Assembly (NCBI RefSeq): GCF_018688495.1
Contig: NZ_CP061320.1
Coordinates: 1,646,586 to 1,710,585, forward strand
Direction of reading: 5' to 3'
Source: Polynucleobacter sp. Adler-ghost
Lineage (GTDB): Bacteria > Pseudomonadota > Gammaproteobacteria > Burkholderiales > Burkholderiaceae
DNA length: 64,000 nt
Within the stretch, counting starts at the first letter, position 1. Each line of letters opens with the position of its first letter. Both the position numbers and the translations under genes were made by a program. Positions 36,591 to 44,592 of this stretch are shown here, piece by piece. The notes under the pieces are model-generated. The model saw nothing but the letters and a program-made list of their open reading frames with translations. It did no database searches and was not told the DNA's origin.

Positions 36591-38007
36591 TGACAGCTCC
36601 TTGTAATTTACGCACATCTGTAATCTTGCCTGTAACTGCGGCGGCGGCGGCCATAGCAGGACTCATCAAATGGGTAATGGCGCCTCTACCTTGACGACCT
36701 TCAAAGTTGCGATTAGTTGTGGAGGCACAGCGTATGCCAGCAGCCAGAACATCATCGTTCATGGCAAGACACATAGAACAACCAGGCTTACGCCATTCAA
36801 AACCAGCAGCAATAAGCTTGTCAGCAATCCCCTCTTTTTCAGCCTGGGCTTTAACGGCGCCAGAGCCTGGCACAACCATTGCTCGAACACCAGCCGCTAC
36901 TTTGCGATCACCGATTGCAGTAAGCACATTCCGTAGATCTTCAATGCGGCCATTAGTACATGAGCCGATAAATACGTGGTCAATTGGTGTGCCCTCTAAG
37001 GTTTGACCATCAGATAACTGGGTATATCTCAATGCTTGTTCAAGACTCAACTTATCAAGCGGATCCTCAAAAGAATCCTTGGTCGGAATAGCGGCGTTAA
37101 TCGCAATGGCCTGGTCTGGACTGGTTCCCCAAGTTACAAAGGGTGCCATATTACTTGCATCAAATGCATATTCTTTTTCAAAATGCGCATCTTTATCTGA
37201 ATATAAGCTTGCCCAATACGCTAATGCACGCTCTTTCATCTCACCCGTAATATCAGGACATCTTGCCAACACGTAATCAATGGCTGTTTTATCTGGTGCA
37301 ATCAAGGCCCCTCGAGCACCTGCCTCCACTGCCATATTGCATAAGGTAAAGCGTGCCTCAGTACTCAAGTCTATTAATGCAGATCCACTGAACTCGACTA
37401 CGTAGCCAATTGCACCTTTAGCACCAATTTGACTAATGATGTTCAATATCATGTCTTTAGAGGTAGTACCAACTGGTAATGTGCCGTTGATCTTGATGTG
37501 CATATTTTTAGCTAAGCGGTATACCAAAGTTTGGGTGGCTAGAACATGCTCAACTTCGGATGTGCCAATACCAAAACCTAAGGCTCCTAAGGCTCCGTAG
37601 GTAGTAGTGTGACTATCGCCACAAATGATCACCATACCCGGACGTACCATGCCATGCTCGGGGGATACGACATGCTCAATGCCTTGCAATGGATGATTGG
37701 TATCAAACAAAGGAATATTGTGCTTCACACAATTTTTCTTCAGGTTGAGGGCTTGCAAAGAAGAGGCTGGATCAGCAATCTTTCTAGGCATTTCATTATG
37801 GGTGGGGATGATGTGACTAACAACAGAGATGTTTTGCCCTGGCATTAGCACTCCACGATCTTTTTCATCCAGACCTGAAAATGCTTGTGGACTGGTGTAT
37901 TCATTCATCAAATGTAAATCGCAAAAGAGCAGTACATTCTCCTCATCTAAGCTTGCTACTGTATGTGAATCTACTATTTTTTGATACAGAGTTTTAGCGC
38001 TCATCAT
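36583..38007 (-). CDS. leuC: Isopropylmalate isomerase-type large subunit (LeuC-like)
   Basis: A 474-residue aconitase-superfamily subunit with the [4Fe-4S] cysteines visible: VFIGSCTNGR near residue 350 and CSMCLAMN near residue 410. MVIICGDSHTTTYGALGALGFGIG near residue 125 is the substrate loop. Two consecutive ATG codons overlap the stop of the upstream hydrolase, indicating coupling. The pair LeuCD here is separated from leucine genes and belongs to a catabolic operon, so classical leucine synthesis is less likely than a hydratase role. Confidence 0.88.
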   Translation of the reverse strand: MMSAKTLYQKIVDSHTVASLDEENVLLFCDLHLMNEYTSPQAFSGLDEKDRGVLMPGQNISVVSHIIPTHNEMPRKIADPASSLQALNLKKNCVKHNIPLFDTNHPLQGIEHVVSPEHGMVRPGMVIICGDSHTTTYGALGALGFGIGTSEVEHVLATQTLVYRLAKNMHIKINGTLPVGTTSKDMILNIISQIGAKGAIGYVVEFSGSALIDLSTEARFTLCNMAVEAGARGALIAPDKTAIDYVLARCPDITGEMKERALAYWASLYSDKDAHFEKEYAFDASNMAPFVTWGTSPDQAIAINAAIPTKDSFEDPLDKLSLEQALRYTQLSDGQTLEGTPIDHVFIGSCTNGRIEDLRNVLTAIGDRKVAAGVRAMVVPGSGAVKAQAEKEGIADKLIAAGFEWRKPGCSMCLAMNDDVLAAGIRCASTTNRNFEGRQGRGAITHLMSPAMAAAAAVTGKITDVRKLQGAVNA

Positions 38008-38906
38008 CAACTGTCCCGATTTAAAAATGTCAGTACTTTTTCCAGCAGAATATCGGGCGCCTCCTCTGGAAGGTAGTGCCCACAAGGCAAGGTCTCACCA
38101 ATCACACTTCGACAAATCGCCTGCCACTCCTGGAGGGGCTTGAAGCATTTATCAACTACTCCGTCTGCACCCCAAAGTACCATTGTTGGCATCTCCAACT
38201 TCCTGCCAGCTGCAATATCTTCGCGATCGTGGATTAAATCAATTCCAGCTGCGGCGCGGTAATCCTCACACATGCCATGAGCTGCTCCAGGCAGGGCAAT
38301 GCAACGCATATATTCAGCTAAAGCCCTAGGGTCAAAGGGTTTTAGTCCAGCATGACGCCTACCCATTAAATCCCGAATATAAGCCGCAGGATCCGCCTCA
38401 ATGAGTCGCTCCGGTAATGGAGAGGGTTGTATTAAAAAGAACCAATGCCAGTAAGCTTTAGCAAATGCATCATTGGTTTTTTCATACATAGAGAGGGTTG
38501 GAGCAATATCGAGCATGATCAAGCTTCTGACTGAGGCTGCATGATCCATCGCTAAACGATGGGCGACCCGTGCACCACGATCGTGCGCCAGCACATCAAA
38601 ACGATTAAAACCAAGTTGCTGCATGACTTCTACCTGATCCTGCGCCATCACTCTCTTTGAATAATTACTATGGTCACTTGTGCCTTGTGGTTTAGAAGAG
38701 TCCCCGTAACCCCGCAGATCCGTCATTACTAATGTATGGCTCTTCATAAGCTCTGGCGCAACCTTGTGCCAAATGGCGTGGGTTTGGGGATGCCCATGTA
38801 ATAGCAATAGTGGTGAGCCAGCCCCGCCCACATGGCCAGTAATTTGAACCCCATTTACCTCAAAAACACGCCCCTGAAATCCTGGAAATAATGCATCTAA
38901 TGACAT
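38007..38906 (-). CDS. Fluoroacetate dehalogenase-like alpha/beta hydrolase
   Basis: The protein from the ATG at 38906 has 299 residues of the haloalkane/epoxide hydrolase group. The nucleophile elbow is LAHDRGARVAHR near residue 105, with Asp as nucleophile followed by two Arg that bind a carboxylate. YWHWFF near residue 150 matches the His-Trp pair forming the halide pocket in fluoroacetate dehalogenases. WGADGVVDK and GHYLPEEAP supply the acid and His. The match of these residues supports a haloacetate dehalogenase or close relative. It is the first gene of the run with leuC. Confidence 0.85.
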   Translation of the reverse strand: MSLDALFPGFQGRVFEVNGVQITGHVGGAGSPLLLLHGHPQTHAIWHKVAPELMKSHTLVMTDLRGYGDSSKPQGTSDHSNYSKRVMAQDQVEVMQQLGFNRFDVLAHDRGARVAHRLAMDHAASVRSLIMLDIAPTLSMYEKTNDAFAKAYWHWFFLIQPSPLPERLIEADPAAYIRDLMGRRHAGLKPFDPRALAEYMRCIALPGAAHGMCEDYRAAAGIDLIHDREDIAAGRKLEMPTMVLWGADGVVDKCFKPLQEWQAICRSVIGETLPCGHYLPEEAPDILLEKVLTFLNRDS

Positions 38907-39017
38907 AAGTACCATTCGTCTATTGATTTAACCTACAGCAATACTAAGCTGATTTATCTTTACCTTTAAGCTGGATGAAATATAAAAAAGTACCAGTCTT
39001 AGATTTTTGTTATTTTT

Positions 39018-39078
39018 GCTGAGCCACTAGGAATTGAACTAAAGATTAAAAGATTGCGGTTTGCATATCTTTCACTAC
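39018..39078 (-). pseudogene. Very decayed copy of the tRNA-Ile(CAU) 3' exon plus intron end
   Basis: This stretch aligns end to end with the 3' exon and the end of the group I intron of the tRNA-Ile gene at 58330-58628. The T-arm remnant is seen as ATTGAAC, and the last intron segment as CGGTTTG and CTTTCACTACT. Many substitutions and one deletion separate it from the intact gene, so it is an old remnant. It lies in the gap between the dehalogenase-like and amidohydrolase genes and marks the left-most junction of the accretion zone that I can see. Confidence 0.7.
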
Positions 39079-39104
39079 TACAGCATTTTCCTTGCGCGGC
39101 TAAA

Positions 39105-40607
39105 TTAAGCCTGCATATAGCCATATCTTAAGTTTGTTCTTCCATCGCCATGCTGGTCATAATTCATCTTTGCTAAAGCAACCTTATCAGTCATTAAAGC
39201 TGCTCGTTGTGCAGCGGTAAAGTTATAGAGCCGTGCAGAATTCTCACCGAAGATCGCCCGCTTGACTGGCCCATCTGCAGCCCCCAGTGGATTAAAACCA
39301 TATCTTTTCTGCATATCCTCAGGAATTTCTAATCTGCGCAAGGCCTCAATTTGCCACTGAGGAGAGCCAGTCCAAATGGCGTCAGTACCCCAAACAACAT
39401 GATCTGCTCCCAAGCCTTGAATTAGCTGACCCAACATCGCAGCACATAGTCTTGGCTCCGCAATAGTGCTTTGAGCAAAAATTTGACCTAAGTCGCCATA
39501 GATATTTGTGACGCCAGTTTTTTGTGGGATTTGAGCTAAATCTGTCACCCAATCAATTCGACCAGATTGTCTAAATTGCTCCCAACCTATATCCCAAGTG
39601 CCGCCCGTATAACGAAATGCTGAATGATAAATAATAAAATTTAATTGAGGCCAATCTTTGGCAGCTTTCGCAACATCATCTACTTTTGCATAAGCTAATA
39701 GGTGAGGATATTGCTGCGTGATAGATGGCGGATAAAGGCCCTTATGAACACAGACATTCGCTAAGCTTGGCTTGTCTTTACTCCATTTTGCTAACTTTTC
39801 ATAAAAAGGATAGAGTAATTTTTCATCATCAAGACGCCAAGGATGTTTTGAAAGCTGCTTATTTGTGTTGTCACCGATGGTGTAACCCTTAAAAGAATCT
39901 GGCTTTAAATTTTCATGATCCGCTTCGGCCTTTTCTAGCCAACCTGACATTCCCGGCATAAAAATTGCGTGTGAGAACATTCTTTTGGTACCGGATTCTT
40001 GATTGACCGATTGACGAGCCTGCGCCTTCATGGCGTTAGTTAAAAACCAATCTCGAGGATCCTCGGATCCAGAACCAGAAATCAATGCCACTTTAGTATC
40101 GCTATCTAAGTAAACCTCTTTAAAGTAATTCGCGAACTTCAAGTCATCCAATGTTTGTGGCTTGCCTACTAAAGCAGGATTCCATGAGGCTTTGCCAACG
40201 GCCTCACGAGATCTTACAAAGCCCTCTAACCTAGTATCGTCACGTAGGAAATGGGTATGCATATCCATGATGAACTGATCTTTTAATACGAGAGCCCTTT
40301 CATTGGCCAGCTCTGGTGTTGCCGCCTCTGCATGGCTAACGCTATATAGCGGACCAAAAGTGTCATTCATTGCAAGAAAAGCTGCTGCCATTCCTGCGGC
40401 ACTTTGAAAAAATCGGCGGCGCGGTATTCCCTGATTCTTCGCAAGCGTTGTACCAATATCCTTAATACGACTTTCAAATTCTTTTTGCTTAGGCGTCTGC
40501 GCACCAGGCAAAAACTCGTCACTTGAAATTGCCTGGGTAGGTATTGGTGAGCGAAAGTGCGCTCTTTCTGCTGGAATTAATCTTGCAATTTCATCAGGGC
40601 TCATCAT
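39105..40607 (-). CDS. Exported amidohydrolase (TIM-barrel, Amidohydro_2)
   Basis: A 500-residue metal-dependent hydrolase or decarboxylase of the amidohydrolase-2 family. A twin-arginine-like signal (RRRFFQSAAGMAAAFLA) lies unusually far in, near residue 62, preceded by a long hydrophilic leader. The metal site is MDMHTHF near residue 115. IIYHSAFRYTG and VWGTDAIWTG near residue 405 hold the further His and Asp. It starts at the ATG at 40607 with an AGGAAG ribosome site. It stands alone between the decayed tRNA copy (39.02 kb) and a repeat copy at 40.70 kb. Substrate unknown. Confidence 0.85.
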   Translation of the reverse strand: MMSPDEIARLIPAERAHFRSPIPTQAISSDEFLPGAQTPKQKEFESRIKDIGTTLAKNQGIPRRRFFQSAAGMAAAFLAMNDTFGPLYSVSHAEAATPELANERALVLKDQFIMDMHTHFLRDDTRLEGFVRSREAVGKASWNPALVGKPQTLDDLKFANYFKEVYLDSDTKVALISGSGSEDPRDWFLTNAMKAQARQSVNQESGTKRMFSHAIFMPGMSGWLEKAEADHENLKPDSFKGYTIGDNTNKQLSKHPWRLDDEKLLYPFYEKLAKWSKDKPSLANVCVHKGLYPPSITQQYPHLLAYAKVDDVAKAAKDWPQLNFIIYHSAFRYTGGTWDIGWEQFRQSGRIDWVTDLAQIPQKTGVTNIYGDLGQIFAQSTIAEPRLCAAMLGQLIQGLGADHVVWGTDAIWTGSPQWQIEALRRLEIPEDMQKRYGFNPLGAADGPVKRAIFGENSARLYNFTAAQRAALMTDKVALAKMNYDQHGDGRTNLRYGYMQA

Positions 40608-40700
40608 AGCTTAAGCTTCCTTTAGTTAAATTAAAGCAATACACATTGATGCTTTTAATTCAGTCAACCCATTATTCACAGTTATTTCATATTTTTCTTA

Positions 40701-40766
40701 TTTGGTTTTCAAAATCAAAAATTTGGAGGCAATGTACTAAGCACCTCGTTACTCCAAAGTACTTTT
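40701..40766. repeat. Partial third copy of the island-end repeat (hairpin part)
   Basis: The sequence resembles 44510-44567 and 58941-59001, including TTTGGTTTTCAAAA and the hairpin arms around CGTTACTCCAAAG. Similarity is imperfect (several substitutions) and covers only the right part of the 180-bp repeat. In this 255-base gene-free gap I see nothing else. It suggests a further junction between the amidohydrolase and the CnbZ-like gene. Confidence 0.6.
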
Positions 40767-40862
40767 AAATAATGTTATTGGGGTGTTACCTTAATTAATG
40801 CTTGTTCAATTAATCACATCTCAGGATCAACAAACAACATTTTTAATTACTTCTATTTATGT

Positions 40863-41633
40863 TTATATAAAAATTTGATCCACAAAACCCCGAAGATCCA
40901 TCTCAAAATCAAGACCAGCGACAGGTGGTCTAGCAAAGTGCCAATTGAGACCACTATGCAAATATCCTTGCTTAGCAAACACCTCTTCCACTAAACCACC
41001 TATGTTGTGAACTGAGTATGCTTGAGCACTAGTCACATCACTCCAATCAAATCCAAGACTTTTTAGGCGCTTAGTCATTTCATTGGAAACAAATTCCATT
41101 TTCAATTTCAAGCCTGAGTTAGAGGTATCGCCGTAAGCAATAATCCTGTCTCGGTAAGGTTCAGAACCTGATCTAGCATCTCCGCCGCCAGATAAAATAA
41201 AACCGCCAGGAGATTTACTACTTGTCGGTACAGTATAGGCAAATGAATACATTGCGACCTCAGTTGGCCCAAAATATTCAGGGCAAACATTGGTTCTAGC
41301 CACCGGGCTTATAAAAGAATGTTCCTTTGACTCCGCTTGATAAATTCCCCATTGTTCAAGAGTATTTACATACTTTCTATTGAAATCAATAAATCCTTGA
41401 TCATCAAACTGCTTCGGGGACCTGAGTTCACAATGTGCAAATGCAGATAATGGACGACCTATTTTTTTCAGATGATTCGCTATGCAAATGAATGCCTCGT
41501 TCATGGGAAGCAATGATTTAAATCTAGCTTGAATTAACTGAAAACCTGGTTCGGCAGCAATGCCGGCAGAATACTGAAAGACACTTGGAAGGTAGCGATA
41601 TCCACCCTCTTTAAACACAGCCATGGAATACAT
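40863..41633 (-). CDS. RidA-superfamily protein, CnbZ-like (2-amino-chloromuconate deaminase family)
   Basis: A 256-residue protein that I match from memory to the CnbZ family, which deaminates 2-amino(chloro)muconate in aminophenol and chloronitrobenzene degradation. Supporting segments are YLPSVFQYSAGIAAEPG near residue 14, AFAHCELRSPKQFDDQGF near residue 66, ARTNVCPE, and the C-terminal HFARPPVAGLDFEMDLRG. The fold would be two RidA-like halves. It follows a Bug receptor gene by about 10 bases, with an RraA-like and an aspartate-dehydrogenase-like gene further up. Confidence 0.65.
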   Translation of the reverse strand: MYSMAVFKEGGYRYLPSVFQYSAGIAAEPGFQLIQARFKSLLPMNEAFICIANHLKKIGRPLSAFAHCELRSPKQFDDQGFIDFNRKYVNTLEQWGIYQAESKEHSFISPVARTNVCPEYFGPTEVAMYSFAYTVPTSSKSPGGFILSGGGDARSGSEPYRDRIIAYGDTSNSGLKLKMEFVSNEMTKRLKSLGFDWSDVTSAQAYSVHNIGGLVEEVFAKQGYLHSGLNWHFARPPVAGLDFEMDLRGFVDQIFI

Positions 41634-41643
41634 AATTACCCCG

Positions 41644-42627
41644 TCAGTCAGACTGCATTTTTGTAGATTTCACAATTCGCTCGTATTTTAGGATTTCAGA
41701 TTGAATATGCTCTTGGAACTTAGCGGGGCTACCGCCAATAACTTCAATCCCTCTGTCGCTAAAGTTCTTTTTTACAGCAGGATCCTGCAAAGCCTTATTA
41801 ATGGCTAGATTCATTCTATCCACAGCATCCTTTGTCATACTACTTGGCGCAACAATGCCATACCAGGAGTCTGTTTCAAATGTGGGAAATCCTTGTTCAG
41901 CAATAGTGGGGATTTCAGGAGCAAGAGGTGCTCGAGTTAAATAGGTAGTCCCGATTGCCTTAATTTTTCCAGATTTAATATACGGCAGAAAATCCGGTAA
42001 GTTTCCAAACATCAAATCCACATTACCGGCAATCAAATCAGTTAATGCTGGACCTTGCCCGCGATAAGGAATATGCACTACATAAATTCCGGCCATGGAT
42101 TTCAGCATCTCGCCTGCGAAATGAGCTGTTGTGCCATTGCCAAATGAAGCGTAAGAAAGTTTTCCTGGGTTTTTCTTTGCGTAATCAATCAGCTCTTTTA
42201 AATTATTCACAGGCAAACTAGATTTCACGGCCAAGACATTCGCCGTACGTGCCATCAAAACGACTGGTTGCAAATCTTTTGTAGTGTTATAGGGCAGAGT
42301 TTTAAGCAAAGATTGGTTTACTGTAAAACTATTAGCAACGCCTCCAACAGTCAGATTGTCTGTCGCCTTAGCGGTTGCATCCACGCCAATTACTGTTCCT
42401 GCACCTGGCTTGTTATCCACAATTACAGGTGAGCCTAAAGACTTAGAGATTTCCGGGGTAACTGTTCGAACCACAGAATCTAATGTACTGGCTCCACCCG
42501 GGAAAGGAACAATGACTCTAACGGTGTGCCCATTTGGCCAGTTCGTCTGCGCCGATGACCCAAAAGAAATTGCCCAAAATAAAACTGCAATACTACGAAT
42601 CAGAAGTGCTCGTTCAATCGTTAGCAT
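41644..42627 (-). CDS. Bug/TctC-family tripartite tricarboxylate receptor
   Basis: A 327-residue periplasmic receptor with a signal peptide ending near FGSSAQ. Bug-family motifs are IVPFPGGASTLDSVVR, VDNKPGAGTVIGVDA and VHIPYRGQGPALTDLIAG. It begins with an AGGATTACTC ribosome region before the ATG. It lies between the CnbZ-like gene and the RraA-like gene on the same strand, so it probably serves this small catabolic group. Confidence 0.92.
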   Translation of the reverse strand: MLTIERALLIRSIAVLFWAISFGSSAQTNWPNGHTVRVIVPFPGGASTLDSVVRTVTPEISKSLGSPVIVDNKPGAGTVIGVDATAKATDNLTVGGVANSFTVNQSLLKTLPYNTTKDLQPVVLMARTANVLAVKSSLPVNNLKELIDYAKKNPGKLSYASFGNGTTAHFAGEMLKSMAGIYVVHIPYRGQGPALTDLIAGNVDLMFGNLPDFLPYIKSGKIKAIGTTYLTRAPLAPEIPTIAEQGFPTFETDSWYGIVAPSSMTKDAVDRMNLAINKALQDPAVKKNFSDRGIEVIGGSPAKFQEHIQSEILKYERIVKSTKMQSD

Positions 42628-42701
42628 GAGTAATCCTATTGAATATCGGTGAGAAGATAAAAATCAGGAAAAAATATTAGTCATAAAACTTACATCGATC
42701 A

Positions 42702-43382
42702 TTAAACATGGCCATACTTTTTTAATGCATCTGCAAGACTTAAACCATTAGCAATATCGATCCGAATATTCTTTTCAATTGCGGTTAATCGTTCTGATTC
42801 AACCAAAACAGATTCGACATGCTCCATTGGGATCACAATCGCACCATCGTCGTCACACAAAATAAAGTCGCCCGGCCTAACAATGACATTGCCGCCATCA
42901 TGCCCACGCATATAAACAGGCACCTGACTGGCAGTTACCTTCCAGCGTCCAATAGATTGAACCGGGGTTCGATAGCAAGCAAAAACTGGGAACTGATGCT
43001 CACCAATCCATCGAACATCTCGTATACCTCCGTCAAGCAATGCCCCAACCGAACCACGCTCTTTCATGCCAAGGGCAATTAATTCTCCAAAATAACAAAT
43101 TCCGTTGCCATCTCCACTCCACACACTAATTTCACCTGAAGAGATCCCTTGGCAAGCAGTCATTTTGTCAGCATCACCCCCCTGTGGATAGGGTGTCATT
43201 TGTCCGCGAATCGTATAAGCCCACCCTGCCATTCTTTTTGTTGTGTCTGGAAAAGGTGAAAATTGCGAGGATAGGCCTTGTTGTAGAAGGTTCATATTAT
43301 CCAAGACGTCAGCAACATTAGAGGTATCAACCTCTAGATAACGAAGGCGTATCTCTTCTTTTTTGGCCGCTGTAAAAGTCAT
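42702..43382 (-). CDS. RraA-family aldolase/decarboxylase (HMG/CHA aldolase-like)
   Basis: A 226-residue protein of the RraA / 4-hydroxy-4-methyl-2-oxoglutarate aldolase family. These enzymes cleave HMG or CHA to pyruvate and oxaloacetate/pyruvate, the last step of several protocatechuate and gallate pathways, and decarboxylate oxaloacetate. The active-site signature is LLDGGIRDVRWIG near residue 118, with GDGNGICYFGELIALGMKERG before it and the later FILCDDDGAIVIP. It follows the aspartate-dehydrogenase-like gene by about 20 bases. A good AAGGAAG ribosome site precedes the ATG. Confidence 0.88.
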   Translation of the reverse strand: MTFTAAKKEEIRLRYLEVDTSNVADVLDNMNLLQQGLSSQFSPFPDTTKRMAGWAYTIRGQMTPYPQGGDADKMTACQGISSGEISVWSGDGNGICYFGELIALGMKERGSVGALLDGGIRDVRWIGEHQFPVFACYRTPVQSIGRWKVTASQVPVYMRGHDGGNVIVRPGDFILCDDDGAIVIPMEHVESVLVESERLTAIEKNIRIDIANGLSLADALKKYGHV

Positions 43383-43403
43383 TAATCTTCCTTTATTTTA
43401 TTT

Positions 43404-44225
43404 TTAGGTTCCAACTTGGAATGTTGACAACATCTTACGCAGCATGGCAACTACACTTTGCGCAACGATACGTCCAGTTTTAGGATTTTCTGAGGGGATA
43501 TTCTCCATTTTCATGGAAAATTTTGCAGAATCTGACTCAACTGTAATCGTATGCGTATTTCTTACTACAGTAGGGTCTGCCCAAATTTCTAAATGAGTTT
43601 TCTCAGGGCCAACACCCGCCAAAGCCAAAGCCACCACTACATTCAGGTTCGCAGGAAAACCTTTAGCAGCTTCCCTTGCATTCCCTGAAAATACTTTTAA
43701 TGGCTCAGTAAGCCCATCTACTGAAATATTATTCTCAATTAAATGAGGGGCACCCTTCAATCCTAAAGGAGGCTTATTAGTTACCATTTTGACTGAAAAT
43801 ATTTCTCCTTCAGCCGCAGCGATCATTGCATCCAAACCAATTAGAGCGCCTGTTGGCACCATGATAGTTCCACCTGTAGTTTTTGCCAGTTCAATTAATT
43901 CAGGTTTAAATAGAATGGCGCCAACAGATAAAACTATGGCTTTTTTCTTGGCGCGCAAAAAGGGACTAATGATATCCCCCAATAATTCTGCTGGCGCACA
44001 TTCAACCACTACATCAGCCTCTGGCTCTAAGTCTGAAATCGAAAGCACCTTAACCGGATAAGCAAGCGTATTTACAAAATCTTTTGCCTTGTCATGATTT
44101 TTTGCTGATACTGCTGTTAACACCACCCCCGGAATACTCCCGCTAGTTAAACTGCTGGCCAAGGATTTTCCAATTGCCCCCAATCCAGCAATCGCCACTC
44201 TAAGTGGTTTAGTTGTAGTCTCCAT
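43404..44225 (-). CDS. Aspartate dehydrogenase-like protein (NadX family)
   Basis: A 273-residue NAD(P)-dependent oxidoreductase related to L-aspartate dehydrogenase. The Rossmann motif is VAIAGLGAIGKSLA near residue 10, followed by the catalytic-domain stretch GTIMVPTGALIGLDA near residue 118 and the C-terminal NLNVVVALALAGVGPEKT. Family members oxidise L-aspartate to iminoaspartate or reduce related imines. It is the first gene of the unit with RraA-like, Bug receptor and CnbZ-like genes, fitting a pathway that handles an amino-dicarboxylic intermediate, though this is inference. Confidence 0.85.
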   Translation of the reverse strand: METTTKPLRVAIAGLGAIGKSLASSLTSGSIPGVVLTAVSAKNHDKAKDFVNTLAYPVKVLSISDLEPEADVVVECAPAELLGDIISPFLRAKKKAIVLSVGAILFKPELIELAKTTGGTIMVPTGALIGLDAMIAAAEGEIFSVKMVTNKPPLGLKGAPHLIENNISVDGLTEPLKVFSGNAREAAKGFPANLNVVVALALAGVGPEKTHLEIWADPTVVRNTHTITVESDSAKFSMKMENIPSENPKTGRIVAQSVVAMLRKMLSTFQVGT

Positions 44226-44348
44226 AGGTACTCTCTGATTTAGTTTTTATATTTGAATTAGGATACCTAATAATTAAAAAAAAATATAGTGAAATGGCTA
44301 TCTACAAAAAACAAAACCCCCACCATTTCTGATGAGGGTTTGCTTTTC

Positions 44349-44393
44349 TGGTGGGCCCACCAGAACTTGAACCTGGGACCAAAGGATTATGAG
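44349..44393 (-). pseudogene. tRNA-Ile(CAU) 3' exon fragment fused to a foreign end
   Basis: On the minus strand this carries the anticodon loop CTCATAA, the 3' anticodon stem, T-arm and acceptor 3' strand with CCA, equal to the 3' exon at 58330-58369 except one T-arm change. There is no intron sequence. The upstream side is GGGCTTCTGCT instead of the tRNA 5' half. This is the arrangement expected of an attachment site whose crossover lies in the anticodon loop. Confidence 0.85.
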
Positions 44394-44567
44394 AGCAGAA
44401 GCCCATGATAGATCCATATAAACAGGGGGGTCTGCGGGTGGTCTGTGTCGGTGTGTAAGTAAATGTGTAAGCAAATTCACGCATTTACTAGAAGAGCTAG
44501 ATCGCTCTTTGGTTTTCAAAACCACAGGAATTTTGGAGCAACCATCTAGCACATCGTTGCTCCAAAG
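44387..44567. repeat. 180-bp island-end repeat, copy 1
   Basis: A direct imperfect repeat of 58822-59001. Shared parts include TTATGAGAGCAGA at the left edge, ATATAAACAGGGGG, TCTGCGGGTGGTC, two GTGTAAG direct repeats, and a hairpin TTTGGAGCAAC...GTTGCTCCAAA at the right. The left edge is fused to the tRNA 3' exon. The GTGTAAG repeats look like integrase arm-type sites. Confidence 0.8.
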
Positions 44568-44592
44568 GACTTTTTTTAAATAAAGATTTTTA

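Larger units (their letters stand above)
44226..44592. other. Gene-free junction region with tRNA fragment and island-end repeat
   Basis: This 367-base gap has no supportable gene. It holds a hairpin (44312-44340), a tRNA-Ile 3' exon fragment (44349-44393) and one copy of the 180-bp island-end repeat (44387-44567). Short open frames across it translate tRNA sequence and are spurious. Confidence 0.85.

Noticed and set aside
36583..38007. LeuC/LeuD as ordinary leucine biosynthesis genes
   Set aside because: No leuB or leuA adjoins them, and they sit in a catabolic operon coupled to a hydrolase. The classical role cannot be excluded but is not the best reading.
44298..44552. Open frames of 60-84 codons across the tRNA fragment
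   Set aside because: They translate the tRNA exon and the terminator in two frames. There is no ribosome site, and the sequence is explained by the tRNA and repeat.
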